This document shows positions 1 through 11,200 of a stretch of 64,000 nucleotides of DNA, one piece after another (within the stretch, counting starts at the first letter, position 1; each line of letters starts with the position of its first letter). The position numbers and the translations under genes were made by a program. The DNA is taken from the IMG/VR virus record IMGVR_UViG_3300025652_000043, positions 19,042 through 83,041 of that record. The stretch is one strand, 5' to 3'. The notes under the pieces are model-generated. The model saw nothing but the letters and a program-made list of their open reading frames with translations, was not told the DNA's origin and did no database searches. The stretch is from a virus.

Positions 1-3000
1 GTAAATGGTATAACTTATGAAAAAGCCTTAGAGCTTAGAGATATGTTATTAGACAACAGTGATGTTGCATTAAACATAGCTGAAGCTGAAGATGCATATG
101 GAATGGTTAGAGGATTAGTTGCCTTAGAAACTACTAATGGATTAATTGATTATCCAAGTTCAGGAGGAAATAAAAAATATAAAAGTTTTTTAACTAAACT
201 TCTTGAAGACAAGTTAAAGGTTATTCAAAACACTTCTAAAGATGTCCCAACTGCCAGAGGAATTTCAATTAAAAATAATGATGGTACTTTTAAAGTTGAA
301 GTTAAACCTTATGTAGACTTCTTAAAAACTAGACTTTCTACTAATATTATGAGTTATAATATGGGTACAGAAGAAAATTGGGCTTCTACCCATAATATTC
401 AACCTATTATTAAAATTAATCCTGTTAGGTCTGAAGAGGTAAAATCTATACAAGAGAATCAACAAGTTGTAAATGAAACTCCTACAGAAACTAAAGTAGA
501 GGACATTAAAGAGGATGTTGCAAAAGCAAGAGAACTAGAACAGCTTAAGGAATTAGACAAGGAAAAAGACTCTTTCTTAGCAAGTATCAATGCTTTAAAT
601 GAGACTACCCCAAGTACAGATGAACTTTCAGATGAAAGTTTACCTGAAATGGATGATGTTACTTTAATAAGAGACTCTCTTAAAACTATAGGGGATCTTG
701 CTGCTAAAGACCAAAGAGATATTATACAGTTTCTTAGAGATTCTCTTTCATTAGTTGTAGGAGTGTCTAAAAAAGATTATAAAAGAGCTGCAAATAAGTT
801 TTTTAAAGATACTTATGTTCCTACACTTGAAAAATGTAAAGAATATATTGAAAAGTATGAAGGTTTTCATAAAACTTTTCCTGATGATAAAGGTGTACAA
901 GCTACTTTATCTACCTTAAGGTCTCAAGAAATAAATTTTGAAAATATTCTAAAGAATGAAGAGGCATTTTTTGATAAAGCTTATGAAGAAGGATTAAAAA
1001 AAGGTAATATTAAAGATTTAGAGGACACTGATGACACTATTAAAAAGGAAGACTTAGACCATAATGAAGAGGAGTCTTTAACTAGAAATTTCTATAGAAG
1101 TTCTAATGAAGATATACATAAAGAAAAAATAGGAGCTAAATTAAAAAGAGTTTTTACAGGAATACCTACAGGTGAAAAAGGTTTTATGGGTACACCTTTA
1201 TATGAAGATTTTGATATGATTTACAATTTCATAGCTACTTATATCTCTAGTCCATTGCCTACTGATCCATCTTTTAATGAAATGGTTAAAAGACTTAAAC
1301 TTATTGAAGCAAAAGTGCCATGGATGAAAGAAGTTATAAAAAGGTTAGAAGAGTCTCCACAAGATACTAAAGCTAGTTTTGTTAGTAATATGTATAAATA
1401 CTCTGCTAATGCAAAATTTGTAATGTTCAATAAAAACAAAGAAAAAGGTATTGAGTCTTCTTTATGGTTTAGTAATAGAAACAATCATATAAGAAAAATC
1501 AAAGAAAGTTGGAATGAAAATTTTAAAAGAAGTAAAATAGTTAAAGGCAATGTACTTGATAAGAAAATATTAAGGGGTTTAGCAGAGCAATATGAATCTT
1601 GGAATCCACAAAATAAACATTCTGAATCTGATGAGGTATTAAAAGATTGGTTAGCTGCATTTGGATTAGAGTTTTCAGATGGTACATGGGAAGACATAAA
1701 GCTTGGAAAACTAGTGTTAACTCATAAATCAGGTAGTAAGCCAATTAGTTTTGAGAACCTATTTAAACCTACATCAAAAGGTAGAAATTATCAATTATTT
1801 GATTCTTTATATAAATATGCTAGAGATAATTCTAAAAAAGAAGGAGATTTAGATTTTACTGAAAATGCAAAACTCTATCCTTTAGAAGACTTAAGCACAA
1901 CAATAAAAGGATTACTAGATTTAGAAGTGCTTTATAATACTTCTACAAAAAGTATTACAAGAAGAGATGGTGGAAAAACTGTTAGTGAACTGGTATATCC
2001 TAGTTTTTTCTTAGATACTATGAGAAATCTAATTAGTTCTGCAAATGATACTGAAGGTGGACATCAATATATTAAGGATTTGATGAATATACCTTTTAGT
2101 GAGAATTCAATGATACTTGAATTATTGCTTAAAAATAAAAACTTTAAAGATATCTTTTCTTATGGTGAAGTTGGATTAATGTCACTTAGAAATCAATATG
2201 AAAAACCTAATGACTATGCTAAAATAGAAGACTTATCTCCAATTGACTATGTATTTCATCAGATGGCTATGTTTCAAGACATGAAAAATGAAGAAATTTC
2301 AGCTACTAGAAAAGGTTTTAAAATGAGAGTGGGAACAGTATCTACTCCTACCAGTTCAGATAAAGGTAGAATGATGTTACTTAAAACTGCTGTATATGAT
2401 TTTTTCAAAACTGATTTAGCTTTTGAGGGAGATGATTTTAAGTTTACTAAAAGGCTTAAAGAAGTCTTATATGCAGATTTAATTGAACCAGAATTAAATA
2501 GAAAAGTTCAACATACTACTCAAGATGTTAAGAAATATAATATAGGTGCAATGAGGTTTAATAATATGCCTTCACTTAATTATATGGTTAATTCTGAAGG
2601 ACTTACTGTAGAGAAATTTTTTGAAAACATTGAAGTTCGTACTGAAAAAGGAGAAAATTTAAGTTCTGAAGAAATTAAAGCAGAATTTAAACTTCAATTT
2701 TTTACAGAAGCTACCAATATTCTTGAACAATCTATAAACTCAGAGGTAAATAGTGAATTAAAAGACATACAAGAATTTGAAGCCAGCAATGACATTAATT
2801 CAAGTAAAGACGGAATTAATAGTACAACTTATTTAAATAGAAAAGACCCATTAAATGAGAGTGACTCTGCTATGCAGAAGAAAAGAAGAGCAATGTTGGA
2901 TTATGTAATAAATTCTAACATAAGTAATATGAATATTATGCAAACTATTTCAGGTGACCCTGCAGTTTACTATAATTCTAAGGTTACACCTTCAATAAAA

Positions 3001-6000
3001 GAGACACATGATTTATCTTCTAAAGAATTAGGAGTGAATATGGGTAAGAGACTTGCACTTATGATTGCTCCTGGTGTTGCTTTATCTAATTCACATAATG
3101 AACAGTATATTCAAATAATGTTAAAAGATAATGATATAGTAGCTCCAAATATAGAGTTAATTGCAGGCTACCATTATGGAAAAAGTATACTTAAAAAAAC
3201 TTATGAGAAAGAAACTTATAAGGTAATTATGGATAAGATTGCTACTGGAGAATATAAAAATGATAGCCCTCAATATGAAGAAATAAAGAAAAAATTACCT
3301 AAAATAGCACCTTTTTTAAGTATTGAAAATACTGATGCACAGGAATATACAACTCTTGCAGAGCATTTAAGAGTACTTAAAGGTTTGGGTAGAATAAATA
3401 AAGAACAAGAAAAAAATATTTTAGATAACAAGGATAATTTATCTGAAGCTGATATGTCTTTAATTCTACAACCTATGAAACCTGTTTATACAGGGGAGAT
3501 TATAGAAAGAGATGAAAAAGGTAAAGTAATGTTTAAGAGAATGGTTTATATTAAATCATCTTCATTTCCTTTAATACCTGAATTAATTAATGGTACTCCT
3601 CTTGAAGGATTGATGAATACCATGAATGAGATTGAGAAAAAACAAACAAAATTTAATGGTGGTAAATATGTTGGAGTTAGAGCTTCCTATGGTAGTGCAA
3701 ATAAATTAGGCTCTACTGAAAGAGAAATAAATCCTACATCTGAAACTGATTTGGCTACACTACTTCAATCTAGAGAAGATGGTAAAGCACCTAAAAGAAG
3801 TGCTTTATTATTAAATAGATCAGGTTTTAAAATTCAACAAGATGTACCTAATAAATCAGCTAAAAATGGTAGTGACCAAGTATCTATGGGTACACAAATT
3901 TTTAAACTATTATTTGGTGATGGTCTTGCACAACATAGTACTAAAGAGTTTGATGGACCACAATTATTAGAAGACTTTCATAGAGCTTTTTCTAAGATGA
4001 TTAATATTAATAAAGATGCTCTTGTTGAAGAATTAGGTTTAGATGAAAATTATCAACCTAAAGATAAAGAGCAATATATGGAAAAGGTAAAAGCTTTACT
4101 TCTTAGAGAAGCTAAAGAAAGAAACTTTTCTGAAAATGATATGAAATCTTTTGACATTGACTCTAGAAAAAACTCTAAAACTGGAGAGACAATTTACTAT
4201 TTCAAACAACCTTTATGGTTGTCAGGCAATAGTAATAAGATTGAGGCAATGTTTAATGCTATTATAAACAATAAAATTTTTAAGCAAAAATTGCCAGGAA
4301 ATTCATTTGTAGTAGCATCTAATAATGGTATCACTTTACAAACTCAAGAAAATTTTGATAAAAAGAATAATAGTATAGTATACTTAGGAGATTATAAAGG
4401 TGGAGAATTACAAGGTAATGAAGTACTTGCACCATCTAGAATTAAACTTAATGGTACACTTATAGACCTTTTTGAGGTAAGTGAAAGTGGAAACTATAAA
4501 TATGTTATAAAAGATAAAGATGGTAGTTTTACTATAAATGAGAAAGCTATAGACCCTGCTTTATTTGAAAATTTTGTATTTAGAACTCCAACATCTTCAC
4601 ATGGTTCAGGTTCAGGTATTAAAATAGTAGGATTTATTCCTGCAGTATTAGGAGATTTAATGATTACTCCTAGTAATTTTGTAACTCAAATGGGTCAGGA
4701 TTTTGATGTAGATAAGCTTACTGCTTATCAGTATCATCATGTCTATAATGAGAAAACTAAAAGAATAGAAATCTTTAATAAAGGACATAAAGAAGCAAGA
4801 TTAAGAAGTTTTAGAAATAAGTTATCTGAAATTGATAATAAAATAAAAAAAGAAGATGAGCTTTCTAAAGAAGAAAAAGATTCTGTAAATAATTTTCTTA
4901 AAGCTTTACTTGCAGATTTTAAAAGTTTTGATAATGCTGAAGAAGCTATAACACAAGTAGATGAGGTAGTTGATAAAATATTAGAAGATGAAGAAATTAC
5001 TTTAGCAAAGAAAAGGGATTCTCTCTTAGAAAAATTAAGAACTATGCCTGCTAAACTTGATATGAAGTTAGCACAAAATATGTTTATAGGTATACATAAT
5101 AAAATTTACAATAGTACAGATCCTTTTATACAAGCTAAAATTAATAAAGTGCTTTCAATGGATACTGCAACTGAACAAGCAGAAAACATTGATAATAAAG
5201 TGAGTAGCTCTAAAATAGTTAACTTAACTTCTCCTAAATATCAAAGAGAAAAATTAATTTCAGGCTCTACTGGTAATTCTGCTATTGGAGTTTATGCTAA
5301 AGGAATGACTCTTAATTCTCTTATACAACAACAAAAAGAAGGAGATAAACTTGAAATTTTAAATGCAGAAGGAGAGAAAAAAGTAAGATTTATAGGAGAC
5401 TTAAAAACAGAAGGTGAATTTGGTTTACTTCAAAATTTAACTATTTCTCCTAAAAAAGAAAATGGAGAAAGAATTGAAGCTACAGAAGTTGAAAAATATT
5501 TTACCAGACCTTTAGTTGAATCTTTAGATGAAAGGGTGAACACTGCTACTGATAATGAAAAAGCTCAAATCTTAGGTAGAGTAGGTATTACTAATATCAA
5601 AAATGTTGCAGTAGATAATTTCTTAGCTTTACAAGGTATTGATGTTGAAGTAAGAGAATTAGATATAGATAAGGGTGAATATGAGGAAGCTAACCCTTTT
5701 CATAAAATAGGTTATTTGCCAGGCACTACTGAGCCTGTATATTATAGTGAACATTCTATTCCTTACTTATTACACTCTCAACCTATTATAAAAGAGTATT
5801 TTAAAAGGTTAAAGAATGGTAGAGCACAAGCAGGAAACTTAACTAAAGATTTAGAAAAAACTATACTTGCTGAATTAATGGGAGACTACAAGATTCAACC
5901 TAAATTCAGTGAAAATTTTACAGGTAAAAAACTTTTTAATAGTCTGTCTAATAATATAGATTCTGAATTTCAAAAAGAAGTTTTATTTCTATATGCAGAT

Positions 6001-8295
6001 TTAATGAAAGATGCAGATAAGGTTAAAGAAATTCAAAGTTCTATTGACTTATCTAACTTGGGTAAATCTATGTGGGAAGCTAAAGATAAAATAGAAAAAT
6101 TTAAAGATTTAGCAACTAATAAGGACTTCAAAAACTTAAGTAATCTTATAGGTGATTTTAATTATAAGGGTGAAGGGGTTTATTTAGGAGATATAAATAT
6201 AGGAGATGTTAAGAATACTAAAATAGAGGGTCTTTATTTTAAACCCACTACTAATCAAGGTATAATGGTTAGTACAGCAGTGTCTCTTGCCAGAAACTTA
6301 TTTTTAAATAACTTTTTTCCTTATTATGACTCTGCTATTGAGATAGCAATGCAAGATATTATTACTGTTTCTGGTAAAAAAGATACTCCTCAATTTAGAG
6401 AAGAAGTTTTTAATAATATAAAGCAATTTATAACCTCTTCAGATAGTAATGGAATATTCTTAGACACTACTAAAAATGTTAGAGAAGACTTATTATTTGA
6501 AAAAGATGGTCCATCTTTATCTACTTATGTAGCAGACACATTAGGAGTTACTGATAAAGAATATTCAAAAGGTATCAATTTACTTGGCAAAAATATTCTT
6601 ATTACTTCTTTTAGTTATGAGAAAGGAGTAAATGGTAAGCCTAGTTTAATAAAGTATGATAATACTGCTGCAGGTAATACTAATGAAGAAGATTTTCATG
6701 TAGCTATGAAAGAATTGCTAGTAAGTGATTCTCCTTTACCACCTAGAAATGGTAGACCTTATACTACTAGAATGTTAGCTCAAGATTTAGTGTCTTATTC
6801 TTATGTATCAGGTGGTATAATTAGTGAAGCTATACAATTTCATAAATTTATTCCTTTAGAGTATTTTGACCAAATTACTGTAAAACAAGTATATAAAGGT
6901 GGCAGAGTCATAGAAATGCCTGTAACTAAAAAAATGCAAGGTTATGATACTAGGATAATGAATTGGAGTGATATGGGCATTTTAGGTAATTTCACAACAC
7001 AATTTATCCAAAATAATCCTACTTTTTCAAGAGCATTATCTAAAGAAGATATAAAATCTTTAAACTATTTAGACAAGACTAAAAGAAGTTTTGAATATTT
7101 TGTTAAAGAGGGAGAAATTTTACCAGAATTTGTAAGGTTATCTGGTAACAGTAGAGCTAAAAACAAACAAGGAAAAACAAGTCTTTATAAATTAGTTTTT
7201 GGAAATACTTATGAGCAAATAGATGTATTAGGTGAATTTGGAATGACTGAATATAGTGCAAAAGAGTCTGATCTAAAAACATCAATAGGAGTGGCTACCC
7301 CTAGAAAAGTATTTACTAAAAAGAATGGAGGATTTACTTATACTCAACCTAAGACTGCACCTTTTGAAGCAAATACAGGAGATAGTGTACTTACATTACT
7401 TAAAAAAGTAAAAGCAGATAATGCATCTTCTAATCCTAATTTATCTGAAATAGCCTCTACTTTAATAGACTTATTTGGAGATAAGGCAATGGAACTTCAA
7501 ATAAAAGTTGAGGAGGATTTAGGACCTGCAGGAGTTTATAGCCCATCTAATAATACTATAACACTCAAAAAAGGTTCTAAAAACTTGGGAGAAACTTTTG
7601 TACATGAATTTATACATGGAGTAACTTCAAAATACCTTAATCCTTATATAAATCACACTACAGGGCAATTAAAAACTGATATTGAAATTCCTAAAGATAT
7701 TCAAGAGATAAATAGTGTTTTTCTTGAGACTAGAAATTATATTATAGATACCTATAAAGAGGAATATGATAATTTTATGTTCAAATGGGAGACTTATAAA
7801 GATGCAAAAAAGAATAAAGAAGCTTCTGGTGTTATTTTTACTCCGAGAGAGAGAAATTTATTCTATTCTACTGTAAATTTAAAAGAGTATCTTGCAATAT
7901 CATTAGGAAATAATCAACTTTTATTAGAGGAAACTTCAAAAGTACCTTATAAATCTACTAAGATTACATTGTCAGAGAAATTGATGAAAGTCTTAAATAG
8001 AATATTTGAAAGTATGGCAGGAAAAGAGAATAGTTTAGCTGAACAAATTATAGGTAAAAATCTTGATTTTATTCAAAAAAGAGCTAATACTTTAGAAAAA
8101 TCTTCTGAGAAACTTCCATCTGAATTAGATATACAAAGGGATTTAGGTTCTTCTCCAAATTTAGATAACTATTATAATGGAAATGCTCCTCCTCTTGACC
8201 AATATGGAGACTTATTTGGTAATGACCAAGATATTTCTTTTGAAAAATTAGTAGAAACAGTAATGTTACCTCTAGGAACAAAACCTTGTAAATAA
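1..8295 (+). CDS. crAss-like virion RNA polymerase with C-terminal metallopeptidase-like domain (5' end missing)
   Basis: Giant protein, at least 2764 residues; the frame is open to base 1, so the true start lies upstream and Met at base 43 is only the first internal Met. Numbering from that Met, D1553-F-D1555-V-D1557 (bases 4699-4713, in GQDFDVDKL) matches the metal-binding DxDxD signature of YonO/crAss-like single-chain RNA polymerases, and KQKLPG at about 1414 fits the basic motif of the other barrel. Known for the family: the polymerase is packaged in the virion, injected with DNA, and transcribes early genes. Near the C-terminus H2521-E-F-I-H2525 (bases 7603-7617), in a context of the type GETFVHEFIHG, is a zincin-like HExxH motif, suggesting a peptidase domain used in maturation or entry. 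The stop overlaps the next start by one base (TAATG). The polymerase call is firm; the peptidase activity is inference. Confidence 0.85.
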   Translation, partial: VNGITYEKALELRDMLLDNSDVALNIAEAEDAYGMVRGLVALETTNGLIDYPSSGGNKKYKSFLTKLLEDKLKVIQNTSKDVPTARGISIKNNDGTFKVEVKPYVDFLKTRLSTNIMSYNMGTEENWASTHNIQPIIKINPVRSEEVKSIQENQQVVNETPTETKVEDIKEDVAKARELEQLKELDKEKDSFLASINALNETTPSTDELSDESLPEMDDVTLIRDSLKTIGDLAAKDQRDIIQFLRDSLSLVVGVSKKDYKRAANKFFKDTYVPTLEKCKEYIEKYEGFHKTFPDDKGVQATLSTLRSQEINFENILKNEEAFFDKAYEEGLKKGNIKDLEDTDDTIKKEDLDHNEEESLTRNFYRSSNEDIHKEKIGAKLKRVFTGIPTGEKGFMGTPLYEDFDMIYNFIATYISSPLPTDPSFNEMVKRLKLIEAKVPWMKEVIKRLEESPQDTKASFVSNMYKYSANAKFVMFNKNKEKGIESSLWFSNRNNHIRKIKESWNENFKRSKIVKGNVLDKKILRGLAEQYESWNPQNKHSESDEVLKDWLAAFGLEFSDGTWEDIKLGKLVLTHKSGSKPISFENLFKPTSKGRNYQLFDSLYKYARDNSKKEGDLDFTENAKLYPLEDLSTTIKGLLDLEVLYNTSTKSITRRDGGKTVSELVYPSFFLDTMRNLISSANDTEGGHQYIKDLMNIPFSENSMILELLLKNKNFKDIFSYGEVGLMSLRNQYEKPNDYAKIEDLSPIDYVFHQMAMFQDMKNEEISATRKGFKMRVGTVSTPTSSDKGRMMLLKTAVYDFFKTDLAFEGDDFKFTKRLKEVLYADLIEPELNRKVQHTTQDVKKYNIGAMRFNNMPSLNYMVNSEGLTVEKFFENIEVRTEKGENLSSEEIKAEFKLQFFTEATNILEQSINSEVNSELKDIQEFEASNDINSSKDGINSTTYLNRKDPLNESDSAMQKKRRAMLDYVINSNISNMNIMQTISGDPAVYYNSKVTPSIKETHDLSSKELGVNMGKRLALMIAPGVALSNSHNEQYIQIMLKDNDIVAPNIELIAGYHYGKSILKKTYEKETYKVIMDKIATGEYKNDSPQYEEIKKKLPKIAPFLSIENTDAQEYTTLAEHLRVLKGLGRINKEQEKNILDNKDNLSEADMSLILQPMKPVYTGEIIERDEKGKVMFKRMVYIKSSSFPLIPELINGTPLEGLMNTMNEIEKKQTKFNGGKYVGVRASYGSANKLGSTEREINPTSETDLATLLQSREDGKAPKRSALLLNRSGFKIQQDVPNKSAKNGSDQVSMGTQIFKLLFGDGLAQHSTKEFDGPQLLEDFHRAFSKMININKDALVEELGLDENYQPKDKEQYMEKVKALLLREAKERNFSENDMKSFDIDSRKNSKTGETIYYFKQPLWLSGNSNKIEAMFNAIINNKIFKQKLPGNSFVVASNNGITLQTQENFDKKNNSIVYLGDYKGGELQGNEVLAPSRIKLNGTLIDLFEVSESGNYKYVIKDKDGSFTINEKAIDPALFENFVFRTPTSSHGSGSGIKIVGFIPAVLGDLMITPSNFVTQMGQDFDVDKLTAYQYHHVYNEKTKRIEIFNKGHKEARLRSFRNKLSEIDNKIKKEDELSKEEKDSVNNFLKALLADFKSFDNAEEAITQVDEVVDKILEDEEITLAKKRDSLLEKLRTMPAKLDMKLAQNMFIGIHNKIYNSTDPFIQAKINKVLSMDTATEQAENIDNKVSSSKIVNLTSPKYQREKLISGSTGNSAIGVYAKGMTLNSLIQQQKEGDKLEILNAEGEKKVRFIGDLKTEGEFGLLQNLTISPKKENGERIEATEVEKYFTRPLVESLDERVNTATDNEKAQILGRVGITNIKNVAVDNFLALQGIDVEVRELDIDKGEYEEANPFHKIGYLPGTTEPVYYSEHSIPYLLHSQPIIKEYFKRLKNGRAQAGNLTKDLEKTILAELMGDYKIQPKFSENFTGKKLFNSLSNNIDSEFQKEVLFLYADLMKDADKVKEIQSSIDLSNLGKSMWEAKDKIEKFKDLATNKDFKNLSNLIGDFNYKGEGVYLGDINIGDVKNTKIEGLYFKPTTNQGIMVSTAVSLARNLFLNNFFPYYDSAIEIAMQDIITVSGKKDTPQFREEVFNNIKQFITSSDSNGIFLDTTKNVREDLLFEKDGPSLSTYVADTLGVTDKEYSKGINLLGKNILITSFSYEKGVNGKPSLIKYDNTAAGNTNEEDFHVAMKELLVSDSPLPPRNGRPYTTRMLAQDLVSYSYVSGGIISEAIQFHKFIPLEYFDQITVKQVYKGGRVIEMPVTKKMQGYDTRIMNWSDMGILGNFTTQFIQNNPTFSRALSKEDIKSLNYLDKTKRSFEYFVKEGEILPEFVRLSGNSRAKNKQGKTSLYKLVFGNTYEQIDVLGEFGMTEYSAKESDLKTSIGVATPRKVFTKKNGGFTYTQPKTAPFEANTGDSVLTLLKKVKADNASSNPNLSEIASTLIDLFGDKAMELQIKVEEDLGPAGVYSPSNNTITLKKGSKNLGETFVHEFIHGVTSKYLNPYINHTTGQLKTDIEIPKDIQEINSVFLETRNYIIDTYKEEYDNFMFKWETYKDAKKNKEASGVIFTPRERNLFYSTVNLKEYLAISLGNNQLLLEETSKVPYKSTKITLSEKLMKVLNRIFESMAGKENSLAEQIIGKNLDFIQKRANTLEKSSEKLPSELDIQRDLGSSPNLDNYYNGNAPPLDQYGDLFGNDQDISFEKLVETVMLPLGTKPCK

Positions 8296-11200
8296 TGGAT
8301 TGTAAAATAAAATTTAGAAAAGAAGCAGAAAAAGAAGCCTTTGACATTGCAAAATCTAATGGAAAAATAGGTAGTGCAAAAACAAAAGGTCTTCTTGTAT
8401 TTTATCCTGTAAATAAGGAAGGAAAAGTAACTAAAGGTAAAAGTGCAGGGGAAATTGCTAAAAGAAAAGTAAAAGAAATTAATGCACATTTTCAATCTGC
8501 AAGATTTGGAGCTAGTGTAACACTTAATAATGGATTTAATGATGGTGTTGGAATAGATATTAAAATTTCTGAAGCTTATTTAGACTATTTAGTAGCTCAA
8601 AACGAAAAGGCTATTGATATGACTCTTTCAAGAGAAATACAAATTGAAGATGCAAAAAGGGCTGGTATTGAATATGATAATAGATATTTATTTGATGAAA
8701 ATTTACCTGGCAATCAACCTCCAAGTAATACCAATTCTCCTCTTACTCAAAAAGGTATGGAATTTGGAGAATACTATAATAGAAGATTAAAAGCTAAAAA
8801 CTTTATTGAACAAAGAGCTAAAGTTCTTAAAGAGATGAAGGGAAGTCAAAGTCTTCAAAAGAAAAGAGAAATAAAATTTTTTAATGACTTAAAAGATAAA
8901 GAGGAAAATTTATTAAAAAGAATATCAGGAGATATAGCTTCACTTAATACTGGGTCTTATGTCTTAGATAATTTTTTTACTTATTTTAATAGTGATATTA
9001 GTACTATTAATGATATGCTTAATCAAAATCCTAGCCTTGAAAATTTGATGGCTGCTGAAGAGTATATGAAAACTTTAAGATGGGTGTTTAGTGCAGACAT
9101 ATTAGATAGTCCTTTCTTTGCTTATGGTATTGATAAACTAGAAGGAAGTACATTACAAAAATTTAATACGGCATTAAATAGTTTTAAAAAACTTGATAAT
9201 AAATATGTTCAGAAGACCAATAGTATGGCTATGAAAGTATTTAAAGAAGCAGATGAAAATGCAACAGATTTATCTGAAAAAGAAGAGGTACAAAAATTAA
9301 TAGACCTTGTACATAACAGTGAGATAAGTATATTAGAAGAGTATTTTTTACCTTTAGATGGGGATGGCTCTAAAGAAGACACTATTAGAGCTTTAGTTAG
9401 AAAAATATTTGATGACTCTATTTCAAAACAAGAAATAAGCTATCTACAAGATAGGATACTTAATCATAAAGAAAGTTTAGAAAGAGAACTCCCAGTTAAA
9501 AAAAGATCAGGTTTTGGTTTATTATCTACTACATTTGACTATTCAATTTTAAAAAAAACAGCTAAAGATGGTGCTTCAAGACTAATAAGTAAATATTCTT
9601 CTGTTTGGAATGGAGTATTAAAGAATTATAACTATAAAATAAATAGTATAAATTTAAAACTCTCTAAACCAAATAAGACTAGAACTGATTATATAACTAT
9701 AGACAAAATTAGAAAATCTCTTTTTAGAGAATTAAAGAATAATGGAGCTGCATTTATAGCTATAGAATCTTTACCTGAAATGCAAGATTCTGACATGTTG
9801 GAGTCTTTTGAAAGAATAGAAACTTTATTTGCAATACCTAAAGATAACCTTAGAGGGAGATTAGAAGACACTAAAAAAGCTGAAGAATATAAAGAGAGAG
9901 TTATAAAACAACTCCAAGGTAAACATGGTACAAGATTAGTTGCAGAAAGAGAGTATAATAATCTTATAGCAGAGCAAAAAGATAAGATGCTTGATCTTGA
10001 GATTGATTTAGAAAAGGAACTCAATACTGCTCTTGAAAAGGAAGCTAAAAATGTATATTCTGAACTATCAATAGAGAAAAAACAAGAACTAGCAAATTCT
10101 TATCTAAGCAAATCACCATTCTTTCTTTCAAAAAACTTAAAAGAAAAAGGCAATTCTACTATAACTATTCCTCAATATGACCAATCAACTTTAGAGGTAT
10201 CACATTCCTTAGAATATACTACTTTTATACCCTCAAAAGACAATCATTTTGATAAAGATTTCTCTGATAATATTGAATCTAATCCTGTAATTTTAGAAGC
10301 CTGGGAAAATTTTAGTTCTGCACTAAAATATATCAATTCTAATAGAAAGTATATGGACAATAATAAGAATAGAGATACTCTTGATTATATTGATTCATTA
10401 ATTGATACTGCAAAAGAACATAACTTAGAGATAATGGCAAATGCAAGTGCCATAAAAAGGGCACTTAGACCTACTAAAAAATTCTTATATGATGCTTCAA
10501 GTGCTATTACTGAAGCTTTAGGATTAAGAGCACATTTAACTGGTACAACTCAATCTTTAAGAACTGTTTTAACTTCTGTAGATGAGAGAATAAGAGAAAT
10601 TGCACAAGGTTCATATTCATTATTAACTGCAAATGAGATTAAACTCATGAGCAAATATAAAAATGGAATTTTATCAGACAAGGCATTTGAAATACTTCAA
10701 GAACAATTAGGAGTGACTTCAAATAGAATAGACCCTAATACTACTTTAAAAAGACATATTCAAGATATTATAAGAGAAAGAGTCTATAAAAGTCAAGACA
10801 GTAATATGACTAAAGACCTTATAGCTCAACTTGGTATAGTACAAGAGTTTAAAGCTAAAAAAGAAGTTGAGACTAAACTTAAATTTTTAAGGGGATTAAT
10901 TCAAAAAATTAAAGTAGGGTCTAGTATAACTGAAAAATCAAATGTTGCTGAACTTGTTGAAAATTTTATAAATACCCATTTATATGGACATTCTAGAAGA
11001 CCTACAGACAAACTAAAATTATATAAAAGCTATACTGGAGAAGACAAAATGTATATTGAAGCCACTAGAAAGGCTATAGAAGACTTAGAGGAAGTTTTAG
11101 AAATGACTCAAAATGAGTCAGCTAGAAGAAAAATTGAAGCTGATATTAAATCTCTTCAAAAAAATATTGACAATAAGGGACATTTAGTTACAGGACAAAG

